NCBI GenBank assembly: GCA_903933815.1
Contig: CAIZLN010000079.1
Span: 1-34,878, forward strand
Length of the DNA: 34,878 bases
Direction of reading: 5' to 3'
Source: an uncultured Solirubrobacterales bacterium
Lineage (GTDB): Bacteria; Actinomycetota; Thermoleophilia; Solirubrobacterales; 70-9
The position numbers and the translations under genes are program-made. The notes beneath the pieces were generated by a model. The model saw only the letters and a program-made list of their open reading frames with translations, did not search any database and had not been told where the DNA came from. Below, in pieces: positions 8,184 to 15,935 of this stretch. Each line of letters opens with the position of its first letter. The first letter of the stretch is position 1.

Positions 8184-8852
8184 TCACCGGCCCGGGCTGG
8201 ACCTGCAGCGCAGAAACAGCAGCATGGCCTGGGTCAGGGCAAGCCCCGCAAGCAGGCCCGAGGCGATTGCCCAGAATGCGTCCGGATAGAGCCTTCGCAG
8301 CGTTTCATCGTCACCGAATGTCCACGTGCCCGGCTCGAAGAAGATTTCGTGAAAGCCGTCGAATATCGCGTCGAAGCTGACCAGCATGGCGACACCGATC
8401 AAGGCCATGGCGCCGATCGTGATAGCCGAACCCAGTCTCAGGCCCCGGCGGACAGCATCACTGCGGCCAGCCCTGCGCAGCCTTGAGGCGGCCACCGCAC
8501 CGACAGCAAGCGAGATCAACCAGAGTGCGAAGCAGCCCTGAACCAGACCACGCACATCACCCATGTGACGTATCTCGACCGGTCCGAATGCCATCGAACC
8601 ATCGGGCAGCCTGGCATCCACCAGGAGGTCGGTCCCCGGGCCGATCGGCCAGATCGACCGGATACCGGTTGCCCCGAGTGATGCCCGGTCACCGCCTGCG
8701 AGCCCGAACGGGTCATCAGGAAAACCCGGCAGCGCATACTGAAGGTCGGCAAACCACGGTATTAGCAACACGATCAGGGCGTTGCCGAGTATCACCAGTG
8801 GTACAGCTGCCGCAATCACGGCGATCAGTGGGCCGACAGCCTTGTCACTCAC
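8184..8852 (-). CDS. DUF1461 / TIGR01906 family integral membrane protein
   Basis: This protein of 222 residues has about four membrane spans: residues about 10-30, one near the middle, one before FDAIFDGFHEIFFEPGTW, and a C-terminal one after DAFWAIAS. FHEIFFEPGTWTFGDDETL followed by RRLYPDAFW is the hallmark of the DUF1461/TIGR01906 family, whose function is unknown. A longer frame from ATG at 8921 would overlap the divergent SRPBCC gene. GTG at 8852 is preferred because TACGAT lies exactly 6 bases upstream and the hydrophobic N-terminus starts there. It precedes the helicase gene by 79 bases on the same strand. Confidence 0.82.
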   Translation of the reverse strand: MSDKAVGPLIAVIAAAVPLVILGNALIVLLIPWFADLQYALPGFPDDPFGLAGGDRASLGATGIRSIWPIGPGTDLLVDARLPDGSMAFGPVEIRHMGDVRGLVQGCFALWLISLAVGAVAASRLRRAGRSDAVRRGLRLGSAITIGAMALIGVAMLVSFDAIFDGFHEIFFEPGTWTFGDDETLRRLYPDAFWAIASGLLAGLALTQAMLLFLRCRSSPGR

Positions 8853-8858
8853 CGGGCG

Positions 8859-8864
8859 ATCGTA
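8859..8864 (-). promoter_or_regulatory. -10 box (TACGAT) of the DUF1461 gene
   Basis: TACGAT, then CGCCCG, then GTG at 8852 on the minus strand. This leaderless layout decides the start codon. Confidence 0.5.
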
Positions 8865-8902
8865 GCGGGGCCGACACACGCGATCCGTCATCATCCCGGT
8901 AC

Positions 8903-9337
8903 ATGGCCTCCTACAGAACAACAGCCAAAAGCCCGATGACCCCTGAGCAGACGTTCGAGTACCTCGCCGACTTCAGCACGGCAGCCGAATGGGATGCGAA
9001 CACAAAGTCTTCCGACCTGGTCAGCGGGGAAGCAACGAGCGAAGGGGCCGAGTACAGGGTGGTCACCGAATTCGCCGGTCGCGACCTGACCCTCACCTAC
9101 CGGACCACTGAGCTTCAGCGGCCCGGAAAGATCGTCTTCCAGAGCGGAACTGCTGTGGCCGACATCGAGGACGTGATCACGATCACTCCGGACGGCTCCG
9201 GCAGCAAGGTCAGCTACGAGGCAAACATCAAGCCGAGATCGATAGCCATCGTGCTCGACCCGCTCTTCAGCCTGATCTTCAAGCGGGTCGGCGACCGTGC
9301 GGCAAAGAGCCTCAAGGAGACACTGGCCTCGAAATGA
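8903..9337 (+). CDS. SRPBCC (START/polyketide-cyclase-like) family protein
   Basis: This 144-residue single-domain protein shows the SRPBCC hydrophobic-pocket pattern: an opening strand (MASYRTTAKSPMTPEQTFEY), then LADFSTAAEWDANTKSSDLV, a central series of strands, and a long C-terminal helix (FKRVGDRAAKSLKETL). The family binds or transforms small hydrophobic ligands. The specific ligand cannot be read. The frame is open further upstream, but ATG at 8903 is where family similarity begins. A CATCAT hexamer lies 8 bases upstream. The stop overlaps the next start (ATGA), coupling it to the FAD protein and suggesting a shared substrate. Confidence 0.8.
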   Translation: MASYRTTAKSPMTPEQTFEYLADFSTAAEWDANTKSSDLVSGEATSEGAEYRVVTEFAGRDLTLTYRTTELQRPGKIVFQSGTAVADIEDVITITPDGSGSKVSYEANIKPRSIAIVLDPLFSLIFKRVGDRAAKSLKETLASK

Positions 9338-10602
9338 CCGGTGCGCCGGTCGCAATCGTCGGGGCCGGATTGGCCGGACTGCGCTGTGCCGGCCTGCTGG
9401 CCGAGCAGGGGGTGGCAGTGGAGGTTCACGAAGCCTCCGACGGAGTCGGCGGCCGCGCCCGGACCGACGAGGTGGACGGCTTCCTGCTCGATCGGGGCTT
9501 CCAGGTTCTGCTCACTGCCTACCCTGAAGCACGCCGCGCGCTGGACTACGAAGCGCTCGGCCTCGGTGGCTTCGAACCGGGAGCGATGGTCCGGATGGAC
9601 GGTGGCTTCACCTGCTTGTCCGATCCGCTCAGGCGACCACGGACCGCCCCGGCGGCCCTGCGCTCACCCGTCGCGACCCTGCCCGACAAACTCAGACTGG
9701 GCTGGATGCGCCACGAACTCGTCTCGGGAAAACCCTCACGGACGCTCTCCAGACCCGACCGCCCGGCGCGCGAAGCACTTCAGGCCCGCGGCTTTTCAGA
9801 GGGTGTGATCGAGCGCTTCTTCAGGCCATTCTTCGGAGGCGTGTTCATCGATCCGGACCTGGAGACCTCGAGTCGGCTGATGGAGATCTTCTTCCGCTGT
9901 TTCTCCTCTGGAGAGGCAGCGCTTCCCGCCGGCGGAATGGGAGCGATGGCAAGGCAGCTGGCAGACCGACTCAGGCCCGGTACCGTCAACTTCGGCCACC
10001 GGGTCGCCGAGGTCCGAGCGGACGGATTGCGTCTGGACGACGGCCAGTGGCGGAAAGCTTCAGCAGTGGTCGTAGCCACTGAGGAGCGCGAAGCGTGTCG
10101 CCTGCTCGGCTCGGAACCCCCCCGGGTCAACCGGACCACTACCTGCGTCTCTTTCGATGCACCTGCTTCCGAGATCGACGGACGCCTGCTCGTACTGGCC
10201 CCGCCGGGCGAAGGACCGGTCAACGAGCTGGCCGTTCCGAGCGCAGTCTCTCCCGGCTACGCACCCCCTGGACGCTCACTCGTCTCAGTAAGCGCGGTCG
10301 GAGAGCAGGCAAGGCGGGATGACCTGCTCGAAGCCGTAAAGGCACAGATCGGGGGCTGGTTTGGCCATGGCACGGTCGAAGGGTGGCGACACCTGGCAAC
10401 GCGCCGAATCGACTACGCGCTACCCGACTTCGGGCCGGGAAGGTTCGTCCCCGGAGGGCTGCCACCGGAGCTTGACTCGGGCCTGTTCATCTGCGGAGAT
10501 CACCGAGAGTCCCCCTCCATCCAGGGGGCGCTCGTTTCGGGCCGCAAGGCGGCCGAGGCAGTGGCGGCCATGCTTTCGGCTGTCAAGGCCAGGGTGGCCT
10601 GA
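9334..10602 (+). CDS. FAD-dependent amine-oxidase/protoporphyrinogen-oxidase-like oxidoreductase
   Basis: This 422-residue flavoprotein opens with a dinucleotide-binding motif GAGLAGLRCAGLL (10-22), the acidic strand end VEVHEAS, and GGRARTDE (39-46), typical of the amine oxidase/phytoene desaturase superfamily. The C-terminal FAD-binding segment is GLFICGDHRESPSIQGAL, followed by SGRKAAEAV. The substrate is unknown. It overlaps the SRPBCC gene by 4 bases and ends 4 bases before the MpaB-like gene, so the three should be co-translated. It differs from the CrtI-like FAD protein at 13829-15241, so the two are not recent duplicates. Confidence 0.85.
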   Translation: MTGAPVAIVGAGLAGLRCAGLLAEQGVAVEVHEASDGVGGRARTDEVDGFLLDRGFQVLLTAYPEARRALDYEALGLGGFEPGAMVRMDGGFTCLSDPLRRPRTAPAALRSPVATLPDKLRLGWMRHELVSGKPSRTLSRPDRPAREALQARGFSEGVIERFFRPFFGGVFIDPDLETSSRLMEIFFRCFSSGEAALPAGGMGAMARQLADRLRPGTVNFGHRVAEVRADGLRLDDGQWRKASAVVVATEEREACRLLGSEPPRVNRTTTCVSFDAPASEIDGRLLVLAPPGEGPVNELAVPSAVSPGYAPPGRSLVSVSAVGEQARRDDLLEAVKAQIGGWFGHGTVEGWRHLATRRIDYALPDFGPGRFVPGGLPPELDSGLFICGDHRESPSIQGALVSGRKAAEAVAAMLSAVKARVA

Positions 10603-10606
10603 CCAG

Positions 10607-11521
10607 ATGGAACGCGCGCTCAGGGCATTCGGACTTCTCTCCCCCCTTGGCATTGGCCGCAGCGAAGACTCCGAGGCCGCTGCCAGCGAGGTGGATGGCT
10701 ACTTTCCCGCCGACAGCATGATCAGGCGAATCCACTCCGAGCGGTTGATTGCGTTCTCCGGAGTCAGAGCGCTGCTGATGCAGGCATGTGACCCACTGGC
10801 CGTAGTGGGGTTTCGCAAGCACTCGATCCTGTTCGACGATCCCCGCACCAGGCTGATGAGCACCGACCTGCGCATGAGCCGGATGTACTTTGGCGATGTG
10901 GACCTGGCCGAGAGCACCGGTGAGGCCATCCAGGCGATGCACCGCAAAGTCAAGGGCACCGTCAAGGAGCAGTACGGCCCCGTCGCCAAGGGCACGACCT
11001 ACTCGGCAAGCGACCCGGAGCTCATGCTCTGGACCCTGGCGACCCTTGCCGACTCGGCGCTGGTCTACCGGGAGCGGATCTTCGGTGCTCTCCGACCGGA
11101 GGAGCGTGAGGCCTACTGGGCTGACTACCGCCGGGTCGGGATGCTGCTCGGGATGCCTGCCGACTCCATGCCTGGGAGTGAACCGGAACTCCGCGAGTAT
11201 GTGCGCGGAAGACTGAGCGACGGCAGCCTCTACATATCCCCTGAGGTCCGCGACCGCTCGACTGCGATCGTCTTCGATCCACCATTCGATGGCTGGCTGA
11301 AGCTGGTCCTGACACCGGTAAGCGAAGCGATCAAACTGAGTTCGATCGGCTTCCTGCCGGACGAGATCCGAGAGATGTATGGCTTCGGCTGGGACCCGGC
11401 CCGGGAGACGGTGCTGCGCACGTCCCTGCTCCAGATCCGGATTGCCAGCCGACTCTGGCCGGAGGTAATCCGACGACACCCCGCCTCCCGCGAACCCTCT
11501 GACGCACTGAGGGGCATCTGA
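10607..11521 (+). CDS. MpaB/DUF2236 family oxygenase-like protein lacking two usual histidines
   Basis: This 304-residue protein follows the DUF2236 (MpaB, latex-clearing-protein relatives) pattern: SGVRALLMQACDPLAVVGF, KHSILFDDPRTRLMST, QAMHRKVKGT, SASDPELMLWTLATLADSAL. From memory of the family, the positions reading QACDP and LWTLATL usually carry His (as in QxAHP and WVHATL). Here they are D62 and L144, while H72 and H112 remain. The family binds haem b in characterised members, so haem binding here is doubtful. The frame is open far upstream through the FAD gene. ATG at 10607, 4 bases after the preceding stop, is the sensible start. Confidence 0.78.
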   Translation: MERALRAFGLLSPLGIGRSEDSEAAASEVDGYFPADSMIRRIHSERLIAFSGVRALLMQACDPLAVVGFRKHSILFDDPRTRLMSTDLRMSRMYFGDVDLAESTGEAIQAMHRKVKGTVKEQYGPVAKGTTYSASDPELMLWTLATLADSALVYRERIFGALRPEEREAYWADYRRVGMLLGMPADSMPGSEPELREYVRGRLSDGSLYISPEVRDRSTAIVFDPPFDGWLKLVLTPVSEAIKLSSIGFLPDEIREMYGFGWDPARETVLRTSLLQIRIASRLWPEVIRRHPASREPSDALRGI

Positions 11522-11568
11522 ACCGGTTCCGGAATGGGACGAAGATGTTTCCATGGTCACGCACCGGA

Positions 11569-11574
11569 TACGCT
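11569..11574 (+). promoter_or_regulatory. -10 box (TACGCT) of the DUF2855 gene
   Basis: TACGCT, then CGCCAC, then ATG at 11581. It supports that start over the longer frame beginning at 11545. Confidence 0.5.
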
Positions 11575-11580
11575 CGCCAC

Positions 11581-12687
11581 ATGGAGAACTCATTCAATTT
11601 TCTGGTCCGGCGTGACGATCTCGGGACGACCGAAATACGTCCCGGCCCGCCTGCAGGGGAAATCGAACTCGACCAGGGCCAGGTTCTGCTGGCAATCGAC
11701 ACCTTCTCGGTAACCGCCAACAACGTCACTTACGGGGCAATGGGCGAAGCGATGAGGTACTTCGACTTCTTCCCGGCCGACGAAGGCTGGGGCAAGGTTC
11801 CGGCCTGGGGCTACGCTGATGTGATCGCCTCCAAGGCCGCTGGCGTCGAAGTTGGTGCCCGCATCTTTGGCTTCTTTCCCATGGCCAGCCATGTCGTCTT
11901 CATGCCGGGTAAGGTCTCGGATTCCGGATTCGTCGACGAGGCGGAGCACCGCACCGGCCTGCCTGCGATCTACAACCGTTACGGGTTCACATCACCCGAC
12001 TCAGGTGACACCTCAAAACGCGAACCGTTCACCGCACTGTTCGCCCCGCTTTTCACTACTGCCTGGCTGGCGATGGATTGGCTTGATGAGGAAGGCTTCT
12101 TCGGGGCTTCCCGGGTCCTGGTCTCGAGTGCTTCGAGCAAAACCGCGCTCAGCCTTGCCTTCCTGATCCAGCGGGATCACGGCGAGCAGGTCGAACTGGT
12201 CGGCCTGACCTCACCAGGCAATGTCGGGTTCACCGAAAAGACCGGCTACTACGACCGGGTGCTCAGCTACGAGGACCTTGAGAGTCTCGAGTCCGGCGCT
12301 CACACCGCTTATCTCGACTTCTCCGGCAACGGAGAACTGCGCGCCCGCATCCACAACCACTTCGGGGAGTCCCTGCTTTCGAGCACCGTGGTCGGAGCCG
12401 CCGACTGGGAGAGCCTGACCCCGCCCGGTGGCAACGCCGAGCTACCCGGGCCGGCACCTGAACTCTTCTTCGCTCCGACCCGCGTCGCGAAACGAAACGA
12501 AGACTGGGGAGCTGCCGAGGTACGCCGCCGGGTTGCCGCCGACCAGGACCGGTTCATCGACTCGAGCGGCACCTGGCTCAACATCCGCCCGGCCTTCGGC
12601 CCGGAGGGAATCTCCACGACCTGGCAGTCGATGATCGCGGGCGAGGTCGACCCGTCCGAAGGCTGGATCGTTTCGCCAGATGGCTGA
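11581..12687 (+). CDS. DUF2855 family protein
   Basis: This 368-residue protein of unknown function matches DUF2855. It starts MENSFNFLVRRDDL and carries FSVTANNVTYGAMGEAMRYF, VPAWGYADVIAS and LVSSASSKTALSLAFL. The last resembles the cofactor-binding segment of medium-chain dehydrogenase/quinone-reductase-like proteins, and the N-terminal part a degenerate GroES-like fold, so distant kinship to zinc-free MDR proteins is an inference. ATG at 11581 is chosen over 11545 because of the TACGCT box 6 bases upstream and because family similarity starts there. It follows the MpaB-like gene by 59 bases and probably has its own promoter. Confidence 0.8.
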   Translation: MENSFNFLVRRDDLGTTEIRPGPPAGEIELDQGQVLLAIDTFSVTANNVTYGAMGEAMRYFDFFPADEGWGKVPAWGYADVIASKAAGVEVGARIFGFFPMASHVVFMPGKVSDSGFVDEAEHRTGLPAIYNRYGFTSPDSGDTSKREPFTALFAPLFTTAWLAMDWLDEEGFFGASRVLVSSASSKTALSLAFLIQRDHGEQVELVGLTSPGNVGFTEKTGYYDRVLSYEDLESLESGAHTAYLDFSGNGELRARIHNHFGESLLSSTVVGAADWESLTPPGGNAELPGPAPELFFAPTRVAKRNEDWGAAEVRRRVAADQDRFIDSSGTWLNIRPAFGPEGISTTWQSMIAGEVDPSEGWIVSPDG

Positions 12688-12712
12688 AGCGACGCACCCC
12701 TCCACTTCGAAC

Positions 12713-12718
12713 TAGTAT
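12713..12718 (+). promoter_or_regulatory. -10 box (TAGTAT) of the FKBP gene
   Basis: TAGTAT is followed by 7 bases and ATG at 12726. The alternative ATG at 12717 overlaps the box itself, so a leaderless start at 12726 is more consistent. Confidence 0.5.
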
Positions 12719-12725
12719 GGACTCC

Positions 12726-13214
12726 ATGGACCGTCGACTAATCACCCTCATTTCTGCATCTGCCCTGCTTGCCGTGATCGTTGCGGTAGTACTGATCTCG
12801 GGGGGGTCTGATGAAAGCTCATCTTCTGCCGACCTGACTGACGTATCGGTCAAGCCGACAATCGAAGCTCCAGGGGGCACGGCGCCGACCGAACTGGTGA
12901 TCAACGACATCGTAGACGGCACCGGTCCGGCCGCCAAGGACGGCGACAAGGTCAAAGTCCAGTACGTCGGCGCGCTCTTTGACACCGGCCAGGAGTTTGA
13001 CGCCTCCTGGGACCGGGGCGAGCCCTTCGAACTCACTCTTGGCGGCGGCACGGTTATCCAGGGCTGGGACCAGGGTCTTGTCGGCATGAAGGCCGGTGGG
13101 CGCCGTGAGCTGATAATCCCGCCCGACCTCGGCTACGGTCCCCAGGGCAGCCCCCCGTCGATCCCGGCCAACGCCACACTGATCTTCGTGGTGGACATGC
13201 TCTCAATCAACTAG
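12726..13214 (+). CDS. Membrane-anchored FKBP-type peptidyl-prolyl cis-trans isomerase
   Basis: This protein of 162 residues has an N-terminal anchor (residues about 5-26, LITLISASALLAVIVAVVL) and no lipobox cysteine. A Ser/Asp-rich linker follows, then a complete FKBP domain from about 55 to the end, seen in VKVQYVGALFDTGQEFDASW, GGGTVIQGWDQGLVGMKAGG, IIPPDLGYGPQG and a terminal FVVDMLSI strand. The domain catalyses proline isomerisation in protein folding and here should act outside the membrane. A hairpin terminator follows the stop, so it is probably monocistronic. ATG at 12717 is the alternative start, three codons upstream. Confidence 0.9.
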   Translation: MDRRLITLISASALLAVIVAVVLISGGSDESSSSADLTDVSVKPTIEAPGGTAPTELVINDIVDGTGPAAKDGDKVKVQYVGALFDTGQEFDASWDRGEPFELTLGGGTVIQGWDQGLVGMKAGGRRELIIPPDLGYGPQGSPPSIPANATLIFVVDMLSIN

Positions 13215-13226
13215 GCACATCCGGCA

Positions 13227-13254
13227 GGGAACAGACGACTTCGTCTGTCCCTTT
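13227..13254 (+). terminator. Hairpin terminator after the FKBP gene
   Basis: GGGA-a-CAGACG, loop ACTT, CGTCTG-TCCC, then TTT. It is a 10-bp stem with a one-base bulge, 12 bases after the stop codon. Confidence 0.65.
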
Positions 13255-13291
13255 GAGCCCGGGTCGCCAGTCTCGCCCCCAGACTGATCGG

Positions 13292-13297
13292 TAAGAT
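13292..13297 (+). promoter_or_regulatory. -10 box (TAAGAT) of the carbonic anhydrase gene
   Basis: TAAGAT, 7 bases, then GTG at 13305. No ribosome site is present between them, consistent with a leaderless message. Confidence 0.5.
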
Positions 13298-13304
13298 TCA
13301 GATC

Positions 13305-13820
13305 GTGAAGGTCATCGACTCTCTGCTCGCGAACAACGAAATGTTCGCGTCTTCAACACCGGAGCAGAAGCTCGCGTTGAAGCCGAGTCTGCAGTTGGCG
13401 ATCGTCACCTGCATGGATTCACGGCTTGATGTCTTCCAGGCCCTTGGTCTCCGGGACGGTGAAGCACATGTGCTCAGGAACGCCGGCGGCGTCATCACCG
13501 ACGATGTGATCCGCTCTCTTTCAATCTCACAGCGCAAGCTCGGCACGGAGCGCGTGATGCTGATTCACCACACCGACTGTGGCATGCAGACCCTGACCGA
13601 CGATGGCTTCAGGGCCGAGCTCCAGGATGCGACCGGCATCGCACCAGCCTTCGCGATCGAATCATTCACCGATGCCTCCGCGGACGTGCGCCAGTCAATT
13701 CTCCGGGTCCGGCGTTCTGACTTTCTGCTCCACCGGGACCGGGTTCGTGGCTTCATCTACAACGTCGACACTCATCGGCTCCACGAAGTCCAGGTCGAAG
13801 AAGACGACCCGACCACCTGA
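13305..13820 (+). CDS. Beta-class carbonic anhydrase
   Basis: This 171-residue protein is the short form of the beta-carbonic anhydrase family, which interconverts CO2 and bicarbonate using zinc. The zinc and catalytic residues are visible: C36, D38 and R40 in TCMDSR, and H89 and C92 in HHTDCG, separated by the conserved RNAGG (58-62). It acts in the cytoplasm; there is no signal peptide. GTG at 13305 is chosen because TAAGAT lies 7 bases upstream. It converges with the CrtI-like gene with only 8 bases between stops, leaving no room for a terminator. Confidence 0.92.
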   Translation: MKVIDSLLANNEMFASSTPEQKLALKPSLQLAIVTCMDSRLDVFQALGLRDGEAHVLRNAGGVITDDVIRSLSISQRKLGTERVMLIHHTDCGMQTLTDDGFRAELQDATGIAPAFAIESFTDASADVRQSILRVRRSDFLLHRDRVRGFIYNVDTHRLHEVQVEEDDPTT

Positions 13821-13828
13821 AGCGAAAG

Positions 13829-15241
13829 TCACAGGGCTCGCAGGACTGATCTTGCCGCGTTGGCCCCGCACATTCCGTGAACCCCGCCCCCGGGCGGTGT
13901 GGACGACGAGCAGATGAAAACCCTCGGGATGCCTGTCTCATAGGGACTGAGCCCGACCCGAGGCCTCATCAGCATCTGGCGTGGCGTGTTTGCCCCCGTC
14001 GCGATATCTCCCCCGACCCAGTTTTCGTTGTACTGCTCGAAGCCCCCCGGCGAACGTACCGAGCGGCCGATGATGCGTTCCCTCAGGCCGGGGGCGAAAC
14101 GCTCGATCTGGTTGATGACGGCATCGGTGGCGTCCCGCGTATACCCGGCCGGCACATGGGCGTAGGCCCAGACCGGGTGCACATCGCCGGCGGAGCGAGA
14201 CGGATCGGCCAGGTACTGCTGACAGACCAAAACGAACGGCCGCTCCGGCATTGTGCCCCTGTTGACCAGTTTCTCGGCTTCAGCGATCTCCTCGAGGGTT
14301 CCCCCGACGTGGACCGTGCCGGCGCGGCGGCAGTCTTCGTCGAGCCAGGGCACCCCACCCTCCACCGCCAGGTCCACCTTGAACGATCCCGGCCCGTACC
14401 TGTACCGACGGTAGGCCTTGCGAACCCGGTCCGGTAGTGCGTCCCCGGCCAGGCGGAGCACTCCAGCAGGCCCGGTATCCAGCACCACCACATCAGCGGG
14501 CAGGACCTCATCGAGGGAGTCGATCCGCCTGCCGGTCTCGATGCTGCCACCGTTTTCGTTTATGACCGATGCGAGCGCCTCCGACACCGACTTCGAACCT
14601 CCCCGTGCGACCGGCCACCCTCCGCTGTGGCCCGAGACGATCAGAGCCATGCCGACCGCGGCACTCATCGGCTGGTTCAGCGGGCTGAAAGAGTGTGCTG
14701 CCGCTCCCGCAAAGAGTGCCCGCCCACGCTCGGTCCGGAAGATACGGGCCAGGGCGGTCGCCGAAAGCAATGAAGGCAGGCCGAACCGGGCAAGGTCCAC
14801 CGGATGGCGGGGCCGGTGGATGACCGGTCCCAGGATCTCGTGCCGAAGGCGGTCGAAGGCTGCCGTCGGTTTCCCGAACAGGCGCCCCCAGGCAAGCGCA
14901 TCGTCTCCAAGGCCGGTGGCTGTCCTGGACAATGAGCGGTGGACCACGCCTGCCCCTCCATGATCGAGTGGGTGGGCCATGTCAATTTCTGGCCAAAGCC
15001 ACTCGAGTCCATGTGAGGCGAGATCAAGTTCTTCGAAAACCGGCGATGCCACGCCCATCGGGTGAACTGCCGAGCAGTGATCGTGGAGCACTCCCGGAAC
15101 GGTCAGCTCGGAACTTCGCGTTCCGCCCCCGATTGTCCCCGAAGCTTCGTAGACCTTCACCTTCATCCCGGCCCGAGCGAGGACCGCAGCACACGCGAGA
15201 CCGTTGGGGCCGGAACCTACGATTACTGCTTCGCTCATCAA
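13829..15241 (-). CDS. CrtI/PYROXD2-like FAD-dependent oxidoreductase
   Basis: This 470-residue flavoprotein of the phytoene-dehydrogenase-like group has FAD-binding VGSGPNGLACAAVLARAG (8-25), VKVYEASGTIGGGTRSSEL (28-46) and a C-terminal PRVFICSSSTPPGGGVHGMC segment. Such proteins oxidise or isomerise hydrophobic substrates, and many members, including PYROXD2-like ones, have no assigned substrate. No carotenoid genes are nearby, so calling it a phytoene desaturase would be unjustified. It is the last gene of the run sqr-osmC-methyltransferase-this gene, 28 bases after the methyltransferase stop. The two adjacent ATG codons at its start are equivalent choices. Confidence 0.83.
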   Translation of the reverse strand: MMSEAVIVGSGPNGLACAAVLARAGMKVKVYEASGTIGGGTRSSELTVPGVLHDHCSAVHPMGVASPVFEELDLASHGLEWLWPEIDMAHPLDHGGAGVVHRSLSRTATGLGDDALAWGRLFGKPTAAFDRLRHEILGPVIHRPRHPVDLARFGLPSLLSATALARIFRTERGRALFAGAAAHSFSPLNQPMSAAVGMALIVSGHSGGWPVARGGSKSVSEALASVINENGGSIETGRRIDSLDEVLPADVVVLDTGPAGVLRLAGDALPDRVRKAYRRYRYGPGSFKVDLAVEGGVPWLDEDCRRAGTVHVGGTLEEIAEAEKLVNRGTMPERPFVLVCQQYLADPSRSAGDVHPVWAYAHVPAGYTRDATDAVINQIERFAPGLRERIIGRSVRSPGGFEQYNENWVGGDIATGANTPRQMLMRPRVGLSPYETGIPRVFICSSSTPPGGGVHGMCGANAARSVLRAL

Positions 15242-15269
15242 GGCAGGGTCGCAGATCCGGCCTGCCTGC

Positions 15270-15935
15270 TCAGCCCGGTCGTGCCGTCCCGGCGACTATC
15301 GGGCGGGCAACCGGTGGCATCAGAGCTTTGTCGGCAACGCTCTTGAGCTCAACGGTGAAGCCTCCCGCCTCGATCATCTCGATCGTTCGCCGATTGCACT
15401 GGCAACCGTCAGCAACGCTGGCCCAGGGGCGACGAATCCGGTCCTGGATGCGACCGATGGCCGGCCTGTCCGAGCGGATGTGCTCAATGAAGAGCCAGCA
15501 CCCACCGGGGCGCAGCACCCGCCTGAGTTCAGCGATCGCCTGCTCCGGCTCGCCCACCGTGCAGAAGACGAGGGTCGCAACGATGGTGTCGAAGCTTTCA
15601 TCGTCGAAGGGCAGAGCCTCCGCCGATGCCCGAACGAACTCTGCCTCGACGCCCAGTTCTTTCGCCTTCTTCAGCAGCCGCGCCGCCTTGTGCTCTTCAG
15701 GTTCGGTCAGAACAAGGCGTTTCAGTCCGGACGGATAGTGCGCCAGGTTCAGCCCGGTGCCAGCACCGATCTCAAGCACTTCGCCCCGGGCTGCCTGCAG
15801 CAGCCGTTCCCGCTTCTTCGAAAGCCCACCCTTCTCCCCCCACCAGAGAAAGGGGTCATAGAGGCGGGCCGAGAGACCACTGCCGTGAACCCGGTCGGCA
15901 AGTCGCTCGACCTCGACTTCATCAGGGGCGCTCAC
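15270..15935 (-). CDS. Class I SAM methyltransferase resembling METTL7/TMT1 thiol methyltransferases
   Basis: This 221-residue Rossmann methyltransferase has SAM motif I VLEIGAGTG (53-61), motif II acidic TEPE (77-80), TLVFCTVGEPEQAI (121-134), RRVLRPGGCWLFIEH (138-152) and ADGCQCNRRT (175-184). The combination of TLVFCTV, RPGG...EH and a later DGC.. is the pattern I recall from animal METTL7A/B (TMT1A/B), which methylate H2S and alkyl thiols. Generic UbiE-like proteins share only the first motifs. Its GTG start overlaps the OsmC stop by 4 bases, and a sulfide:quinone oxidoreductase heads the set, so a sulfide or small-thiol substrate is a reasonable but unproven inference. It lacks the N-terminal membrane anchor of the animal enzymes. 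Confidence 0.82.
   Translation of the reverse strand: MSAPDEVEVERLADRVHGSGLSARLYDPFLWWGEKGGLSKKRERLLQAARGEVLEIGAGTGLNLAHYPSGLKRLVLTEPEEHKAARLLKKAKELGVEAEFVRASAEALPFDDESFDTIVATLVFCTVGEPEQAIAELRRVLRPGGCWLFIEHIRSDRPAIGRIQDRIRRPWASVADGCQCNRRTIEMIEAGGFTVELKSVADKALMPPVARPIVAGTARPG

Noticed and set aside
6851-8380. 509-residue open frame on the plus strand
   Set aside because: It lies wholly antisense to the helicase and DUF1461 genes, both of which carry clear family motifs. Its sequence is Arg/Pro/Gly-rich with no domain, as expected of a GC-rich shadow frame.
10583-11593. 336-residue minus-strand frame
   Set aside because: Antisense to the MpaB-like gene; no recognisable domain.
13829-15241. 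Carotenoid phytoene desaturase
   Set aside because: The fold resembles CrtI, but no carotenoid genes are nearby and many such proteins have other or unknown substrates.
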